From Streptomyces asiaticus (lineage in GTDB: Bacteria > Actinomycetota > Actinomycetes > Streptomycetales > Streptomycetaceae), in contig NZ_JAGSHX010000006.1 in the NCBI RefSeq assembly GCF_018138715.1, positions 1,736,001 to 1,800,000 on the forward strand: DNA of 64,000 bases, in the 5' to 3' direction. Made by a program: the position numbers and the translations under genes. Below are positions 49,417-58,937 of the stretch, one piece after another. A model generated the notes under the pieces. The model saw only the letters and a program-made list of their open reading frames with translations, did not search any database and was not told the DNA's origin. Position 1 is the first letter of the stretch; each line of letters opens with the position of its first letter.

Positions 49417-52293
49417 ATGTTCGGGATGCCAGTCAGCAGACGCGGATTCCTGGGCCGGGTGGCGGCGGGCGCCGCCGCGAGCACGGCCGTCGGCACGGTC
49501 CTCCCCGAGCAGGAGGCGGCCGCACAGCCACAGCAGTCGGTGACCCTGCGCGGCATGCGCACCGACCAGGAGTGGGAGCGCTTCCTCAGCGGGCAGGATC
49601 TGGTCTGGAAGCGCTTGCCGAGAACGTGGTACGAGGGGCCGTTCCTCGGCAATGGCCTGCTGGGCTCGATGATCTACCAGGAGCCCGGGGAGAACGCGCT
49701 GCGCTTCACGATCCACCACAGCGAGGTGCAGGACCACCGGCCCACCGAAGGCGGCAGCGACTGGGGCGTGGCGCGGCTCCCGGTCGGCAATCTGCTGCTG
49801 CGCCCGGTCGGCGCCATCACCGGCGTCGATCTGCGGCTGGATCTGTGGAACGCCGAGCTGCGCGGCACGGTCACCACGGACAAGGGGAAGCTGAAGCTGC
49901 GGGCGCTGGTGCACAACGACCGCACCATGCTGCTGGCCACCGTCGAGGCGAGCGCCGGCGAGGAGGGGTTCCGCTGGGAGTTCAAGCCCTCACCGGCGGT
50001 CAGCCCGCGCATCGTCCGCGAGGATCCGCCGAAGGGCTTCGAGCCCAACCCGGCCCCGGTCAGCCGCACCGAGGACGGGCTCGGCATCACCGTCCAGTCG
50101 CTGGTGGCGGGCGGGCAGACGGTGAGCGCGCACAAGCAGCGCGGCAGCGGCCGTGAGCGCACGTACTACCTGGCCGTGGCGCACTCCTACCCCGGTACGG
50201 ACGCGGAGGGCCGGGCGCGGACCACCGTGCGCAAGGCGTCCGCGCTGCCGGTCTCCAGCCTGCGGCGCAGCCACTACGAGTGGTGGCACCGCTTCTACCG
50301 CAAGAGCTTCATCTCGGTGCCCGACGGGATGCTCCAGAGCTTCTACTGGATCCAGCTCTACAAGCTGGCCTGCGCCGCCCGTGAGCACGCCCCCGTCATG
50401 GCCACCACCGGCCCGTGGGTGGAGCCGACCCCATGGCCCGGGGTGTGGTGGAACCTCAACGTCCAGCTGGAGTACTGGCCGGTGTACGGCTCCAACCACC
50501 TGGAGCTTGACGCGATTCCGCGCACCCTCGCCGAGAACACCGATGTGCTCATCAGCGGCCTCAAGCCCGAGTACCGCGCCGACTCGGCCGGGCTGCGCCG
50601 CTCCACGGACGCACAGTGCGAGGACAACGGCACGGTGCCGGTGCCGGGCGTCGGGGACTCCCCCGAGGTGGGCGATCTGCCCTGGGCGCTGCACAACGTC
50701 TGGCTGACCTACCGCCACACCATGGACCGGGGCCTGCTGGAGGATGTGCTCTATCCGCTGCTGCGCCGCTCCACCAACTACTACCTGCACTTCCTCACAG
50801 AGCAGCCGGACGGCAGGCTGCATCTGCCGAAGACCTTCTCCCCCGAGTACGGCGCGGCCCCGGACTGCAACTACGACCTGGCGCTGCTGCGCTGGTCCTG
50901 CCAGACCCTGCTGACCACGGTCGAGTTGCTGGACAAGGACGATCCGCTGGTGCCCAAGTGGCGCGAGGTGCTGGAGAAGCTGGTCGACTATCCGGTGGAC
51001 GAGAACGGCTTCATGATCGGCACCGGCGTCCCCTTCGCCAAGTCCCACCGCCACTACTCCCATATGCTCTCGGTCTACCCGCTCTACCTGGTCAACTGGG
51101 ACCAGAAGGAGCACCGGGACCTGATCGCCCGCTCGCTGGAGCACTGGATCAGCTTCGAGGGCGCGCTGCGCGGCTACAGCTTCTCGGGCGCGGCCTCGAT
51201 CTCGACGCAGATGGGGCGGGGCGATGACGCGCTGAAGTATCTGCGGGAGCTGGTGGCGCGGTTCATCCAGCCCAATACCCACTACTACGAGGCGGGTCCG
51301 GTGATCGAGACCCCGCTGTCGGGCGCACAGGCGATCCACGACATGCTCTGCCAGAGCTGGGGCGGGACGATCCGCTTCTTCCCCGGGGTGCCGGGCGAGT
51401 GGCAGGACGTCACGCTGCACGACTTCCGCACCCAGGGCGCGTTCCTGGTCAGCGGGGTGCGTACGGGCGGGAGGACGCGCTGGGTGCGGGTGCGCAGCCT
51501 GGCCGGGGAGCCGTGCCGCGTCCGTCACTCGATCGGCGGCCGGGTGGCGGTCGCCGGGGTCGGCGGCCCCGCGCCGAAGTGGCGTGACCTGGGCAACGGC
51601 GAGATCGAGCTGGAGCTGGACCGGGAGGACGAGGCGGTGATCTACCCGGCCGGCACCCGGCCGGACTTCCGGATCGCCCCGGTGAAGGTCACCACCCCGG
51701 CCGAGCCCTGGGGCCTGCCGGAGCTGCCGCAGGCGGGCGCGGTCACCCAGGTCGATCTGACCGGGCACTTCGACAACGACGCCATCACCACCGAGATGTA
51801 CTACGGGGACGGCGACTTCGACGGTACGGGCCGCACCTATCCGATGGCGCAGCTGCCGCAGACCGGGCAGACCGAGGACGACGGGATCACCTTCGCGTTC
51901 ACCAACGGCAGCGAGGGCTCCAACAACAATGTCATCGCCGCAGGTCAGAAGGTTACGGTCACGGCGGGCGGCTATACGAAGCTCCATGTGCTGGGCGCGG
52001 GCGACACCGGCAATGTGTCCGTCCCCGCCGAGGCCGCGTACGCCGACGGCTCGACGGGCAAGCTGACCATCCAGCTGACGGCCTGGAGGTCGGGTCCCGC
52101 GTACGGCGAGACGGAGGCGGTGCGGACGAGTCAGATCCACACCAGCACCGGCCCGTTGGGCACCAAGGCCGCGATCTTCCACCAGGTGGTGGAGCTGGAC
52201 CCGGGCAAGGAGCTGTCAGCGATCACCCTGGGCGCTCCCTCGGGCACCGCGCGGGCGCATATCTTCGCCCTCTCCCTGGAGAAGGACGACTGA
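49417..52293 (+). CDS. Tat-exported glycoside hydrolase family 95 (alpha-L-fucosidase-like)
   Basis: A 958-residue protein. The N-terminus carries a Tat signal (SRRGFLGR, then AAAAQPQQ). The catalytic part shows the GH95 N-x-N motif in WWNLNVQLEYWP (Asn346, Asn348) and the general acid in TFSPEYG (Glu477). It has an N-terminal beta domain (about 60-300), a helical (alpha/alpha)6 barrel (about 310-680), a beta domain, and a C-terminal module (about 760-958, VTQVDLTGHFDNDAITTEM onward) resembling an NPCBM/F5-8-like carbohydrate-binding region. GH95 members cut alpha-1,2-fucose or alpha-L-galactose residues. Confidence 0.85.
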   Translation: MFGMPVSRRGFLGRVAAGAAASTAVGTVLPEQEAAAQPQQSVTLRGMRTDQEWERFLSGQDLVWKRLPRTWYEGPFLGNGLLGSMIYQEPGENALRFTIHHSEVQDHRPTEGGSDWGVARLPVGNLLLRPVGAITGVDLRLDLWNAELRGTVTTDKGKLKLRALVHNDRTMLLATVEASAGEEGFRWEFKPSPAVSPRIVREDPPKGFEPNPAPVSRTEDGLGITVQSLVAGGQTVSAHKQRGSGRERTYYLAVAHSYPGTDAEGRARTTVRKASALPVSSLRRSHYEWWHRFYRKSFISVPDGMLQSFYWIQLYKLACAAREHAPVMATTGPWVEPTPWPGVWWNLNVQLEYWPVYGSNHLELDAIPRTLAENTDVLISGLKPEYRADSAGLRRSTDAQCEDNGTVPVPGVGDSPEVGDLPWALHNVWLTYRHTMDRGLLEDVLYPLLRRSTNYYLHFLTEQPDGRLHLPKTFSPEYGAAPDCNYDLALLRWSCQTLLTTVELLDKDDPLVPKWREVLEKLVDYPVDENGFMIGTGVPFAKSHRHYSHMLSVYPLYLVNWDQKEHRDLIARSLEHWISFEGALRGYSFSGAASISTQMGRGDDALKYLRELVARFIQPNTHYYEAGPVIETPLSGAQAIHDMLCQSWGGTIRFFPGVPGEWQDVTLHDFRTQGAFLVSGVRTGGRTRWVRVRSLAGEPCRVRHSIGGRVAVAGVGGPAPKWRDLGNGEIELELDREDEAVIYPAGTRPDFRIAPVKVTTPAEPWGLPELPQAGAVTQVDLTGHFDNDAITTEMYYGDGDFDGTGRTYPMAQLPQTGQTEDDGITFAFTNGSEGSNNNVIAAGQKVTVTAGGYTKLHVLGAGDTGNVSVPAEAAYADGSTGKLTIQLTAWRSGPAYGETEAVRTSQIHTSTGPLGTKAAIFHQVVELDPGKELSAITLGAPSGTARAHIFALSLEKDD

Positions 52294-52318
52294 CAGCACC
52301 CACAGCTGATCCACACCG

Positions 52319-52350
52319 CGACGGCCACCCCGGTTGGGGCGGCCGTCGTT
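52319..52350 (+). terminator. Terminator of the GH95 gene
   Basis: Arms CGACGGCC / GGCCGTCG plus inner CCCC/GGGG with a GGTT loop and a single internal mismatch; TTGCTC follows. It ends the secreted glycosidase transcript before the primary metabolism operon. Confidence 0.75.
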
Positions 52351-52412
52351 GCTCATGTGTGCACTGGAGATGACAACTGAGGGAAATTGTTGGCACCCAG
52401 TGTCTTGCGAGG

Positions 52413-52427
52413 TGGCACAGCGTGCCA
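52413..52427. promoter_or_regulatory. Small inverted repeat before the reductase
   Basis: TGGCAC-AGC-GTGCCA, with another TTGGCACC at 52390. It may be an operator for the ethylmalonyl-CoA operon; the binding protein is unknown. Confidence 0.4.
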
Positions 52428-52656
52428 TACGGTGATGATGTCCGGGCGACCGGCGCGCTGCCAACCATCGTGCGCCGGCTGTCCCCGCAAGCCGCTTTGC
52501 GCGCCCGGACACGCCTGCGTCACCAGGCACCCGGCGCTACCCGCGCCGCACCGAGCACCACCTCCGCCGAACCGACGGCACCGCATCAGCAATCACCCGT
52601 CACGAGCCCAGCGTTCCCTCAGGCGTCCCCTCATGGACGCTTCGCCGGAGGCACCG

Positions 52657-54015
52657 ATGAACGAGATACTTGACGCGATCCTGGCGTCGGACACAGCACC
52701 CGAGGAGTTCGCGGCACTGCGCGTCCCCGAGTCGTACCGCGCGGTGACCGTGCGCAAGGACGAGGCCGAGATGTTCTCGGGCCTCACCACCCGGGAGAAG
52801 GACCCCCGCAAGTCACTGCACGTGGACGAGGTGCCGGTGCCCGAGCTGGGCCCCGGAGAGGCGCTCGTCGCCGTGATGGCCAGCTCGGTCAACTACAACT
52901 CCGTGTGGACCTCGATCTTCGAGCCGCTGCCGACCTTCGGCTTCCTGGAGCGGTACGGCAGGCTCTCCCCCCTGGCCAAGCGGCACGACCTGCCGTACCA
53001 CATCATCGGCTCCGACCTCGCGGGCGTCGTGCTGCGCACCGGCCCCGGCGTGAACTCCTGGAAGCCGGGCGCCGAGGTCGTCGCGCACTGTCTGTCGGTC
53101 GAGCTGGAGAGCGCCGACGGCCACAACGACACCATGCTCGACCCCGAGCAGCGCATCTGGGGCTTCGAGACCAACTTCGGCGGGCTCGCCGAGATCGCGC
53201 TGGTCAAGTCCAACCAGCTGATGCCCAAGCCCGCCCATCTGAGCTGGGAGGAGGCGGCCGCCCCGGGCCTGGTCAACTCCACCGCCTACCGGCAGTTGGT
53301 CTCCCGTAACGGCGCCGGGATGAAGCAGGGCGACAACGTCCTGATCTGGGGCGCGAGCGGCGGACTCGGCTCGTACGCCACCCAGTTCGCGCTGGCCGGC
53401 GGGGCCAACCCGGTCTGTGTGGTCTCCTCGCCGCAGAAGGCCGAGATCTGCCGGCGGATGGGCGCCGAGGCGATCATCGACCGCACCGCCGAGGACTACA
53501 CGTTCTGGAAGGACGACGGCACCCAGGACCCGCGCGAGTGGAAGCGGTTCGGCAAGAAGATCCGCGAGCTGACCGGCGGCGAGGACGTGGACATCGTCTT
53601 CGAGCACCCGGGCCGGGAGACCTTCGGCGCGTCCGTCTATGTCACCCGTAAGGGCGGCACGATCGTCACCTGCGCCTCGACCTCCGGCTACACCCACGAG
53701 TACGACAACCGCTACCTGTGGATGTCGCTGAAGCGGATCGTCGGCTCGCACTTCGCCAACTACCGCGAGGCGTGGGAGGCCAACCGCCTGATCGCCAAGG
53801 GCAAGATCCATCCGACGCTGTCCAAAACGTACCGGCTGGAGGACACCGGCCAGGCCACGTACGACGTCCACCACAACCTCCACCAGGGCAAGGTCGGCGT
53901 GCTGTGCCTGGCGCCCGAGGAGGGCATGGGCGTGCGCGACCAGGCGATGCGCGAGCAGCACATCGACGCCATCAACCTGTTCCGTGACGATCACAAGAAC
54001 GGCCGGGGCGTCTGA
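52657..54015 (+). CDS. ccr: Crotonyl-CoA carboxylase/reductase
   Basis: A 452-residue MDR-family enzyme that reductively carboxylates crotonyl-CoA with NADPH and CO2 to ethylmalonyl-CoA. It matches the Streptomyces Ccr family throughout: VPVPELGPGEALVAVMASSV, YHIIGSDLAGVVLRTGPGVN, LIWGASGGLGSYATQFALAG and EHPGRETFGASVYVTRKGG. The ATG at MNEILDAILAS is chosen because GGAG lies 6 bases before and it matches the usual N-terminus; an ATG eight codons earlier lacks a ribosome binding site. It is the first gene of the ethylmalonyl-CoA operon and supplies extender units for polyketides as well. Confidence 0.96.
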   Translation: MNEILDAILASDTAPEEFAALRVPESYRAVTVRKDEAEMFSGLTTREKDPRKSLHVDEVPVPELGPGEALVAVMASSVNYNSVWTSIFEPLPTFGFLERYGRLSPLAKRHDLPYHIIGSDLAGVVLRTGPGVNSWKPGAEVVAHCLSVELESADGHNDTMLDPEQRIWGFETNFGGLAEIALVKSNQLMPKPAHLSWEEAAAPGLVNSTAYRQLVSRNGAGMKQGDNVLIWGASGGLGSYATQFALAGGANPVCVVSSPQKAEICRRMGAEAIIDRTAEDYTFWKDDGTQDPREWKRFGKKIRELTGGEDVDIVFEHPGRETFGASVYVTRKGGTIVTCASTSGYTHEYDNRYLWMSLKRIVGSHFANYREAWEANRLIAKGKIHPTLSKTYRLEDTGQATYDVHHNLHQGKVGVLCLAPEEGMGVRDQAMREQHIDAINLFRDDHKNGRGV

Positions 54016-56033
54016 TGAGTGGCACACCCCGCCCCAAGGACCGTCCCTGGCTGATGCGCACCTACGCCGGGCACTCCACCGCCGAGGCGTCCAACGAGCT
54101 GTACCGGCGCAACCTGGCCAAGGGCCAGACCGGGCTCTCGGTCGCCTTCGACCTGCCCACCCAGACCGGCTACGACCCGGACCACGTCCTCGCCCGCGGG
54201 GAGGTGGGCCGGGTCGGGGTCCCGGTCTCGCACCTGGGCGACATGCGGCGGCTGTTCCAGGAGATCCCCCTGGAGCGGATGAACACCTCCATGACGATCA
54301 ACGCGACGGCGATGTGGCTGCTGGCGCTGTACCAGGTCGTCGCGGAGGAGCACGGCGCCGATACCGCGAAGCTCCAGGGGACGACGCAGAACGACATCGT
54401 CAAGGAGTACCTGTCGCGGGGGACGCATGTCTTCCCGCCGGGCCCGAGCCTGCGGCTGACCACCGACATGATCGCGTACACGGTCCACCACATCCCCAAG
54501 TGGAACCCGATCAACATCTGTAGCTACCACCTCCAGGAGGCCGGGGCCACTCCGGTGCAGGAGATCGCCTTCGCGATGTCCACGGCGGTCGCCGTACTGG
54601 ACGCGGTGTTCGCCTCCGGCCAGGTTCCCGAGGACCGTAAGGGCGATGTGGTGGCCCGGATCTCCTTCTTCGTGAACGCGGGCGTCCGCTTCATCGAGGA
54701 GATGTGCAAGATGCGCGCCTTCGGCCGCATCTGGGACCGGATCACCCGCGAGCGGTACGGCATCAAGAACCCCAAGCACCGCCGGTTCCGCTACGGCGTC
54801 CAGGTGAACTCGCTCGGCCTGACCGAGGCACAGCCGGAGAACAACATCCAGCGCATCGTCCTGGAGATGCTGGCCGTCACCCTCTCCAAGGACGCCCGTG
54901 CCCGCGCCGTCCAGCTCCCGGCCTGGAACGAGGCGCTGGGCCTGCCCCGCCCCTGGGACCAGCAGTGGTCGCTGCGCATCCAGCAGGTCCTCGCCCATGA
55001 GAGCGATCTGCTGGAGTACGACGACATCTTCGAGGGCTCCCATGTGATCGAGTCCAAGGTCGCCACCCTGGTGGAGGAGGCCGAGGCCGAGATCGAGCGG
55101 ATCCAGGAGATGGGCGGGGCGATGGCCGCCGTCGAGTCCGGCTATCTCAAGGCGCGGCTGGTGGCCTCCCACTCCGAGCGCCGGGCGCGGATCGAGGCGG
55201 GCGAGGAGAAGATCGTCGGCGTCAACTGCTACGAGTCCACCGAGCCCAATCCGCTCACCGCCGACCTCGACACCGCGATCATGACGGTGGACCCGGAGAA
55301 CGAGGCGCGGGTGGTCTCGGCCCTGCACTCCTGGCGCGAGCAGCGCGACGAGGGACCCGCCCAGGAGGCCCTCGGTGCCCTCCGTAAGGCCGCCGTGGGG
55401 ACCGACAACCTGATGGAGGCCACCCTGCGCTGTGCCCGCGCGGGTGTGACCACCGGGGAGTGGGCCTGGGCGCTGCGCGATGTCTTCGGCGAGTACCGCG
55501 CCCCCACCGGGGTCGGCGGCGCGCCCCTGTCCGTCGCCACGGAGGCGGGCTCCCTGCTGGCCTCGGTCCGCGAGAAGGTCGGGAAGACCGCGGCCGAGCT
55601 CGGCGGCGGCAGGCTGCGGCTGCTGGTCGGCAAGCCGGGCCTGGACGGGCACAGCAACGGCGCGGAGCAGATCGCCGTACGGGCCAGGGACGCCGGTTTC
55701 GAGGTGGTCTACCAGGGGATACGGCTCACCCCGGAGCAGATCGTCTCGGCGGCCGTGGCCGAGGACGTGCACTGCGTCGGGCTGTCGATCCTGTCCGGGT
55801 CGCACGCCGAGCTGGTGCCCGACGTCCTGGAGCGGATGCGTACCGCGGGCGCCCAGGACATCCCCGTCATCGTCGGCGGGATCATCCCGTCCTCGGACGC
55901 GGCCGCCCTGCGCGCGGCGGGTGTCGCCGCGGTTTTCACCCCCAAGGACTTCGGTATCACGGAGATCATCGGCCGTATCGTCGATGAGATCCGCGCCGCG
56001 AACACGCTTCCCCCTCTGGAGGTTCTCGTATGA
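54015..56033 (+). CDS. Ethylmalonyl-CoA mutase (MeaA-type)
   Basis: A 672-residue adenosylcobalamin mutase: the catalytic TIM barrel (about 1-500: TYAGHSTAEASNELYRRNLA, GLSVAFDLPTQTGYDPDH) and the B12-binding domain (about 535-665) with GKPGLDGHSNGAEQ, i.e. the D-x-H-x-x-G cobalt-binding motif, and later LSILSGSHAEL. It converts ethylmalonyl-CoA to methylsuccinyl-CoA. The start shares one base with the reductase stop (TGATG). Confidence 0.95.
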   Translation: MSGTPRPKDRPWLMRTYAGHSTAEASNELYRRNLAKGQTGLSVAFDLPTQTGYDPDHVLARGEVGRVGVPVSHLGDMRRLFQEIPLERMNTSMTINATAMWLLALYQVVAEEHGADTAKLQGTTQNDIVKEYLSRGTHVFPPGPSLRLTTDMIAYTVHHIPKWNPINICSYHLQEAGATPVQEIAFAMSTAVAVLDAVFASGQVPEDRKGDVVARISFFVNAGVRFIEEMCKMRAFGRIWDRITRERYGIKNPKHRRFRYGVQVNSLGLTEAQPENNIQRIVLEMLAVTLSKDARARAVQLPAWNEALGLPRPWDQQWSLRIQQVLAHESDLLEYDDIFEGSHVIESKVATLVEEAEAEIERIQEMGGAMAAVESGYLKARLVASHSERRARIEAGEEKIVGVNCYESTEPNPLTADLDTAIMTVDPENEARVVSALHSWREQRDEGPAQEALGALRKAAVGTDNLMEATLRCARAGVTTGEWAWALRDVFGEYRAPTGVGGAPLSVATEAGSLLASVREKVGKTAAELGGGRLRLLVGKPGLDGHSNGAEQIAVRARDAGFEVVYQGIRLTPEQIVSAAVAEDVHCVGLSILSGSHAELVPDVLERMRTAGAQDIPVIVGGIIPSSDAAALRAAGVAAVFTPKDFGITEIIGRIVDEIRAANTLPPLEVLV

Positions 56034-57013
56034 CCGCCCCCGACCGCGCAGACGCTGCCGCCGGCCGCCTGCGTCCGCGCCGTTCGTGCCTCGCCGTCCC
56101 CGGCTCCAATCCGCGCTTCCTGGAGAAGGCCCAGGGGCTCCCGGCCGACCAGGTCTTCCTGGACCTGGAGGACGCCTGCGCCCCGCTGGCCAAGGAGGAC
56201 GCCCGGCACACCATCGTCAAGGCGCTGAACGAGGGCGACTGGACCGGTAAGACCCGGGTGGTGCGGGTCAACGACTGGACCACCCACTGGACGTACCGGG
56301 ACGTCATCACGGTGGTCGAGGGCGCGGGCCCGAACCTGGACTGCATCATGCTGCCCAAGGTGCAGGACGCTGAAGCGATTGTCGCGCTGGACCTGCTGCT
56401 CACCCAGATCGAGAAGACGATGGGCTTCGAGATCGGGCGGATCGGCATCGAGGCGCAGATCGAGAACGCCAAGGGCCTGGTCAACGTGGACGAGATCGCC
56501 GGCGCCTCGCCGCGTCTGGAGACCATCGTCTTCGGCCCGGCCGACTTCATGGCGTCCATCAACATGAAGTCGCTGGTCGTGGGCGAGCAGCCGCCCGGCT
56601 ATCCGGCGGACGCCTATCACTACATCCTGATGCGGATCCTGATGGCGGCCCGTATGCACGACCTCCAGGCGATCGACGGCCCGTACCTCCAGATCCGGAA
56701 CGTGGACGGCTTCCGCGAGGTGGCCGGGCGCGCGGCCGCCCTCGGCTACGACGGCAAGTGGGTGCTGCACCCCGGCCAGGTGGAGGCGGCCAATGAGGTC
56801 TTCTCGCCGTCGCAGGAGGACTACGACCACGCGGAGCTGATCCTGGACGCCTATGACTACTGCACCTCGGCGGAGGGCGGTATGAAGGGTTCGGCGATGC
56901 TCGGGGACGAGATGATCGACGAGGCCAGCCGCAAGATGGCCCTGGTCGTCGCGGGCAAGGGCCGCGCCGCCGGGATGAGCCGTACGTCCACCTTCCAGCC
57001 CCCGGAGGCATGA
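56030..57013 (+). CDS. Malyl-CoA/beta-methylmalyl-CoA lyase
   Basis: A 327-residue CitE-like aldolase: RSCLAVPGSNPRFLEKAQGL, VFLDLEDACAPLAKEDAR (metal Glu/Asp), GIEAQIENAKGLVNVDEIA and KWVLHPGQVEAANEVFSPSQ. In the pathway it splits beta-methylmalyl-CoA to glyoxylate and propionyl-CoA and may also form or cleave malyl-CoA. It starts within the mutase stop (ATGA overlap). Confidence 0.94.
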   Translation: MTAPDRADAAAGRLRPRRSCLAVPGSNPRFLEKAQGLPADQVFLDLEDACAPLAKEDARHTIVKALNEGDWTGKTRVVRVNDWTTHWTYRDVITVVEGAGPNLDCIMLPKVQDAEAIVALDLLLTQIEKTMGFEIGRIGIEAQIENAKGLVNVDEIAGASPRLETIVFGPADFMASINMKSLVVGEQPPGYPADAYHYILMRILMAARMHDLQAIDGPYLQIRNVDGFREVAGRAAALGYDGKWVLHPGQVEAANEVFSPSQEDYDHAELILDAYDYCTSAEGGMKGSAMLGDEMIDEASRKMALVVAGKGRAAGMSRTSTFQPPEA

Positions 57014-57016
57014 GCC

Positions 57017-57553
57017 ATGCAGTTCGGCCGTACCTATGAGGAGTTCACGGTGGGCGACGTCTACCGGCATTGGCCGGGGAAGACGGTCACCGAGTACGAC
57101 GACCACCTCTTCTGTCTGCTCACCATGAACCACCACCCGCTGCACATGGACAGCAACTACGCCGAGAAGACGACCGATTTCGGCAAGAACGTGGTGGTCG
57201 GCAACTACATCTACTCCCTGCTGCTGGGCATGTCCGTTCCCGATGTCTCCGGAAAGGCCATCGCCAATCTGGAGGTCGAGTCACTGCGGCATGTGGCGCC
57301 CACCTTCCACGGAGACACCATCTACGGCGAGACCGAGGTCCTGGACAAGACGCCGTCGAAGTCCAAAACAGACCGCGGCATCGTGCATGTGGAGACCAAG
57401 GGCTACAAGCAGGACGGCACCTTGGTCTGTGTCTTCCGGCGCAAGGTGATGGTGCCGACCGCCACATACATCAAGGAGCGGGGCAGGGGGCACCTCCCGG
57501 GCGGTAGCCCAGGGGGAGAGCAGCCGGGCCGCCCGGAGCTGGGAGGGCAGTGA
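57017..57553 (+). CDS. MaoC-type mesaconyl-CoA hydratase
   Basis: A 178-residue hot-dog-fold hydratase: GRTYEEFTVGDVYRHWPGKT, the hydratase residues in DDHLFCLLTMNHHPLHMD, and SGKAIANLEVESLRHV. It adds water to mesaconyl-CoA to give beta-methylmalyl-CoA. The last 25 residues (GHLPGGSPGGEQPGRPELGG) are low-complexity and not part of the fold. It sits three bases after the lyase gene. Confidence 0.93.
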   Translation: MQFGRTYEEFTVGDVYRHWPGKTVTEYDDHLFCLLTMNHHPLHMDSNYAEKTTDFGKNVVVGNYIYSLLLGMSVPDVSGKAIANLEVESLRHVAPTFHGDTIYGETEVLDKTPSKSKTDRGIVHVETKGYKQDGTLVCVFRRKVMVPTATYIKERGRGHLPGGSPGGEQPGRPELGGQ

Positions 57554-57554
57554 T

Positions 57555-58757
57555 ATGAGCCGCCTCGCGCAGACGGAGGGCCTGACCGACATCCAGCGGG
57601 AGATCCTCTCCACGGTCAGGGATTTTGTCGACAAGGAGATCCTGCCGGTCGCGACCGAGCTGGAACATCGCGATGAATATCCGACGGCGATCGTCGAAGG
57701 GCTGAAGGAGCTCGGCGTCTTCGGGCTGATGATCCCGGAGGAATACGGCGGTCTGGGTGAGTCACTGCTCACCTACGCACTGTGCGTGGAGGAGATCGCC
57801 CGCGGCTGGATGAGCGTCTCGGGCATCATCAACACCCACTTCATCGTGGCGTACATGCTCAAGCAGCACGGCACCGAGGAACAGAAGGAGTATTTCCTTC
57901 CCAAGATGGCGCTGGGCGAGATCCGGGGCGCCTTCTCGATGTCGGAGCCGGGTCTGGGCTCGGACGTGTCGGCCATCACCAGCAAGGCGGTGCCGGACGG
58001 CGACGACTACGTCCTGACCGGACAGAAGATGTGGCTGACCAACGGCGGCAGCTCCACCCTGGTGGCGGTCCTGTGCCGGACCGGCGAGGCCAAGGAGGGG
58101 GTCGCGCCGCACAAGGCGATGACCACCTTCCTGGTCGAGAAGGAGCCCGGCTTCGGCGAGGTCCGGCCCGGTCTGACCATCCCCGGCAAGATCGAGAAGA
58201 TGGGCTACAAGGGGGTCGACACCACCGAGCTCATCATGGACGGACTGCGCATTCCGGCCGATCGGGTGCTCGGCGGGGCGCCGAACCGAGGTTTTTACCA
58301 AATGATGGACGGAGTCGAGGTCGGCCGGGTGAATGTCGCCGCCCGCGGCTGTGGTGTGGCGCGACGCGCTTTCGAGCTGGGCGTTGCATACGCACAGCAG
58401 CGGCATACCTTCGGTAAGCCGATCGCCCAGCACCAGGCCATCCAGTTCAAACTGGCCGAAATGGGAACAAAGGTCGAGGCGGCGCATGCGATGATGGTCA
58501 ATGCGGCCCGGAAGAAGGATTCGGGCGCGCGCAACGACCTCGAGGCGGGAATGGCGAAGTACCTGGCGTCCGAGTACTGCAAAGAGGTCGTGGAGGACGC
58601 CTTCCGCATCCACGGCGGGTACGGCTTCTCCAAGGAATACGAGATCGAGCGGCTCTACCGAGAGGCACCGATGCTTCTCATCGGCGAAGGGACCGCTGAG
58701 ATTCAGAAAATGATTATTGGACGGAGGCTTCTGGAGGAATACCGAACCCAAGACTGA
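57555..58757 (+). CDS. Acyl-CoA dehydrogenase, probable methylsuccinyl-CoA dehydrogenase
   Basis: A 400-residue FAD flavoprotein: MIPEEYGGLGESLLTYAL, GAFSMSEPGLGSDVSAI, the LTGQKMWLTNGG segment and a C-terminal IHGGYGFSKEYEIERLYREA carrying the typical ACAD end. It oxidises methylsuccinyl-CoA to mesaconyl-CoA; assignment rests on operon place, since other short branched acyl-CoA dehydrogenases look similar. The last 450 bases use more A/T-ending codons (for example TTTTACCAAATG, ATTATTGG) than the rest of the operon. No terminator was found right after it. Confidence 0.93.
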   Translation: MSRLAQTEGLTDIQREILSTVRDFVDKEILPVATELEHRDEYPTAIVEGLKELGVFGLMIPEEYGGLGESLLTYALCVEEIARGWMSVSGIINTHFIVAYMLKQHGTEEQKEYFLPKMALGEIRGAFSMSEPGLGSDVSAITSKAVPDGDDYVLTGQKMWLTNGGSSTLVAVLCRTGEAKEGVAPHKAMTTFLVEKEPGFGEVRPGLTIPGKIEKMGYKGVDTTELIMDGLRIPADRVLGGAPNRGFYQMMDGVEVGRVNVAARGCGVARRAFELGVAYAQQRHTFGKPIAQHQAIQFKLAEMGTKVEAAHAMMVNAARKKDSGARNDLEAGMAKYLASEYCKEVVEDAFRIHGGYGFSKEYEIERLYREAPMLLIGEGTAEIQKMIIGRRLLEEYRTQD

Positions 58758-58937
58758 ACGTCCCTTTTGGGGTGGTATCCGAGAGAAGAAGGTCACACCG
58801 CGCCGAGGGTCTTCGGTCACTGACAAGCCACCGACGAGCCCTGGCGCTTGCCCAGTTACCGCTCGCAACCGATACCATCCCGTAAAGCCGCCGTCCCCAG
58901 TCTTGCGTCGCGGCATCCTCCGCTACGAAGGTCATCC

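Larger units (their letters stand above)
52294..52656 (+). other. GH95 end and crotonyl-CoA reductase promoter region
   Basis: No gene. After the terminator (52319-52350), the stretch 52370-52440 is AT-richer and includes CAAC...GTTG and TGGCAC-AGC-GTGCCA dyads before the reductase. The rest (52440-52656) looks like a leader without a clear domain-bearing frame. Confidence 0.6.
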
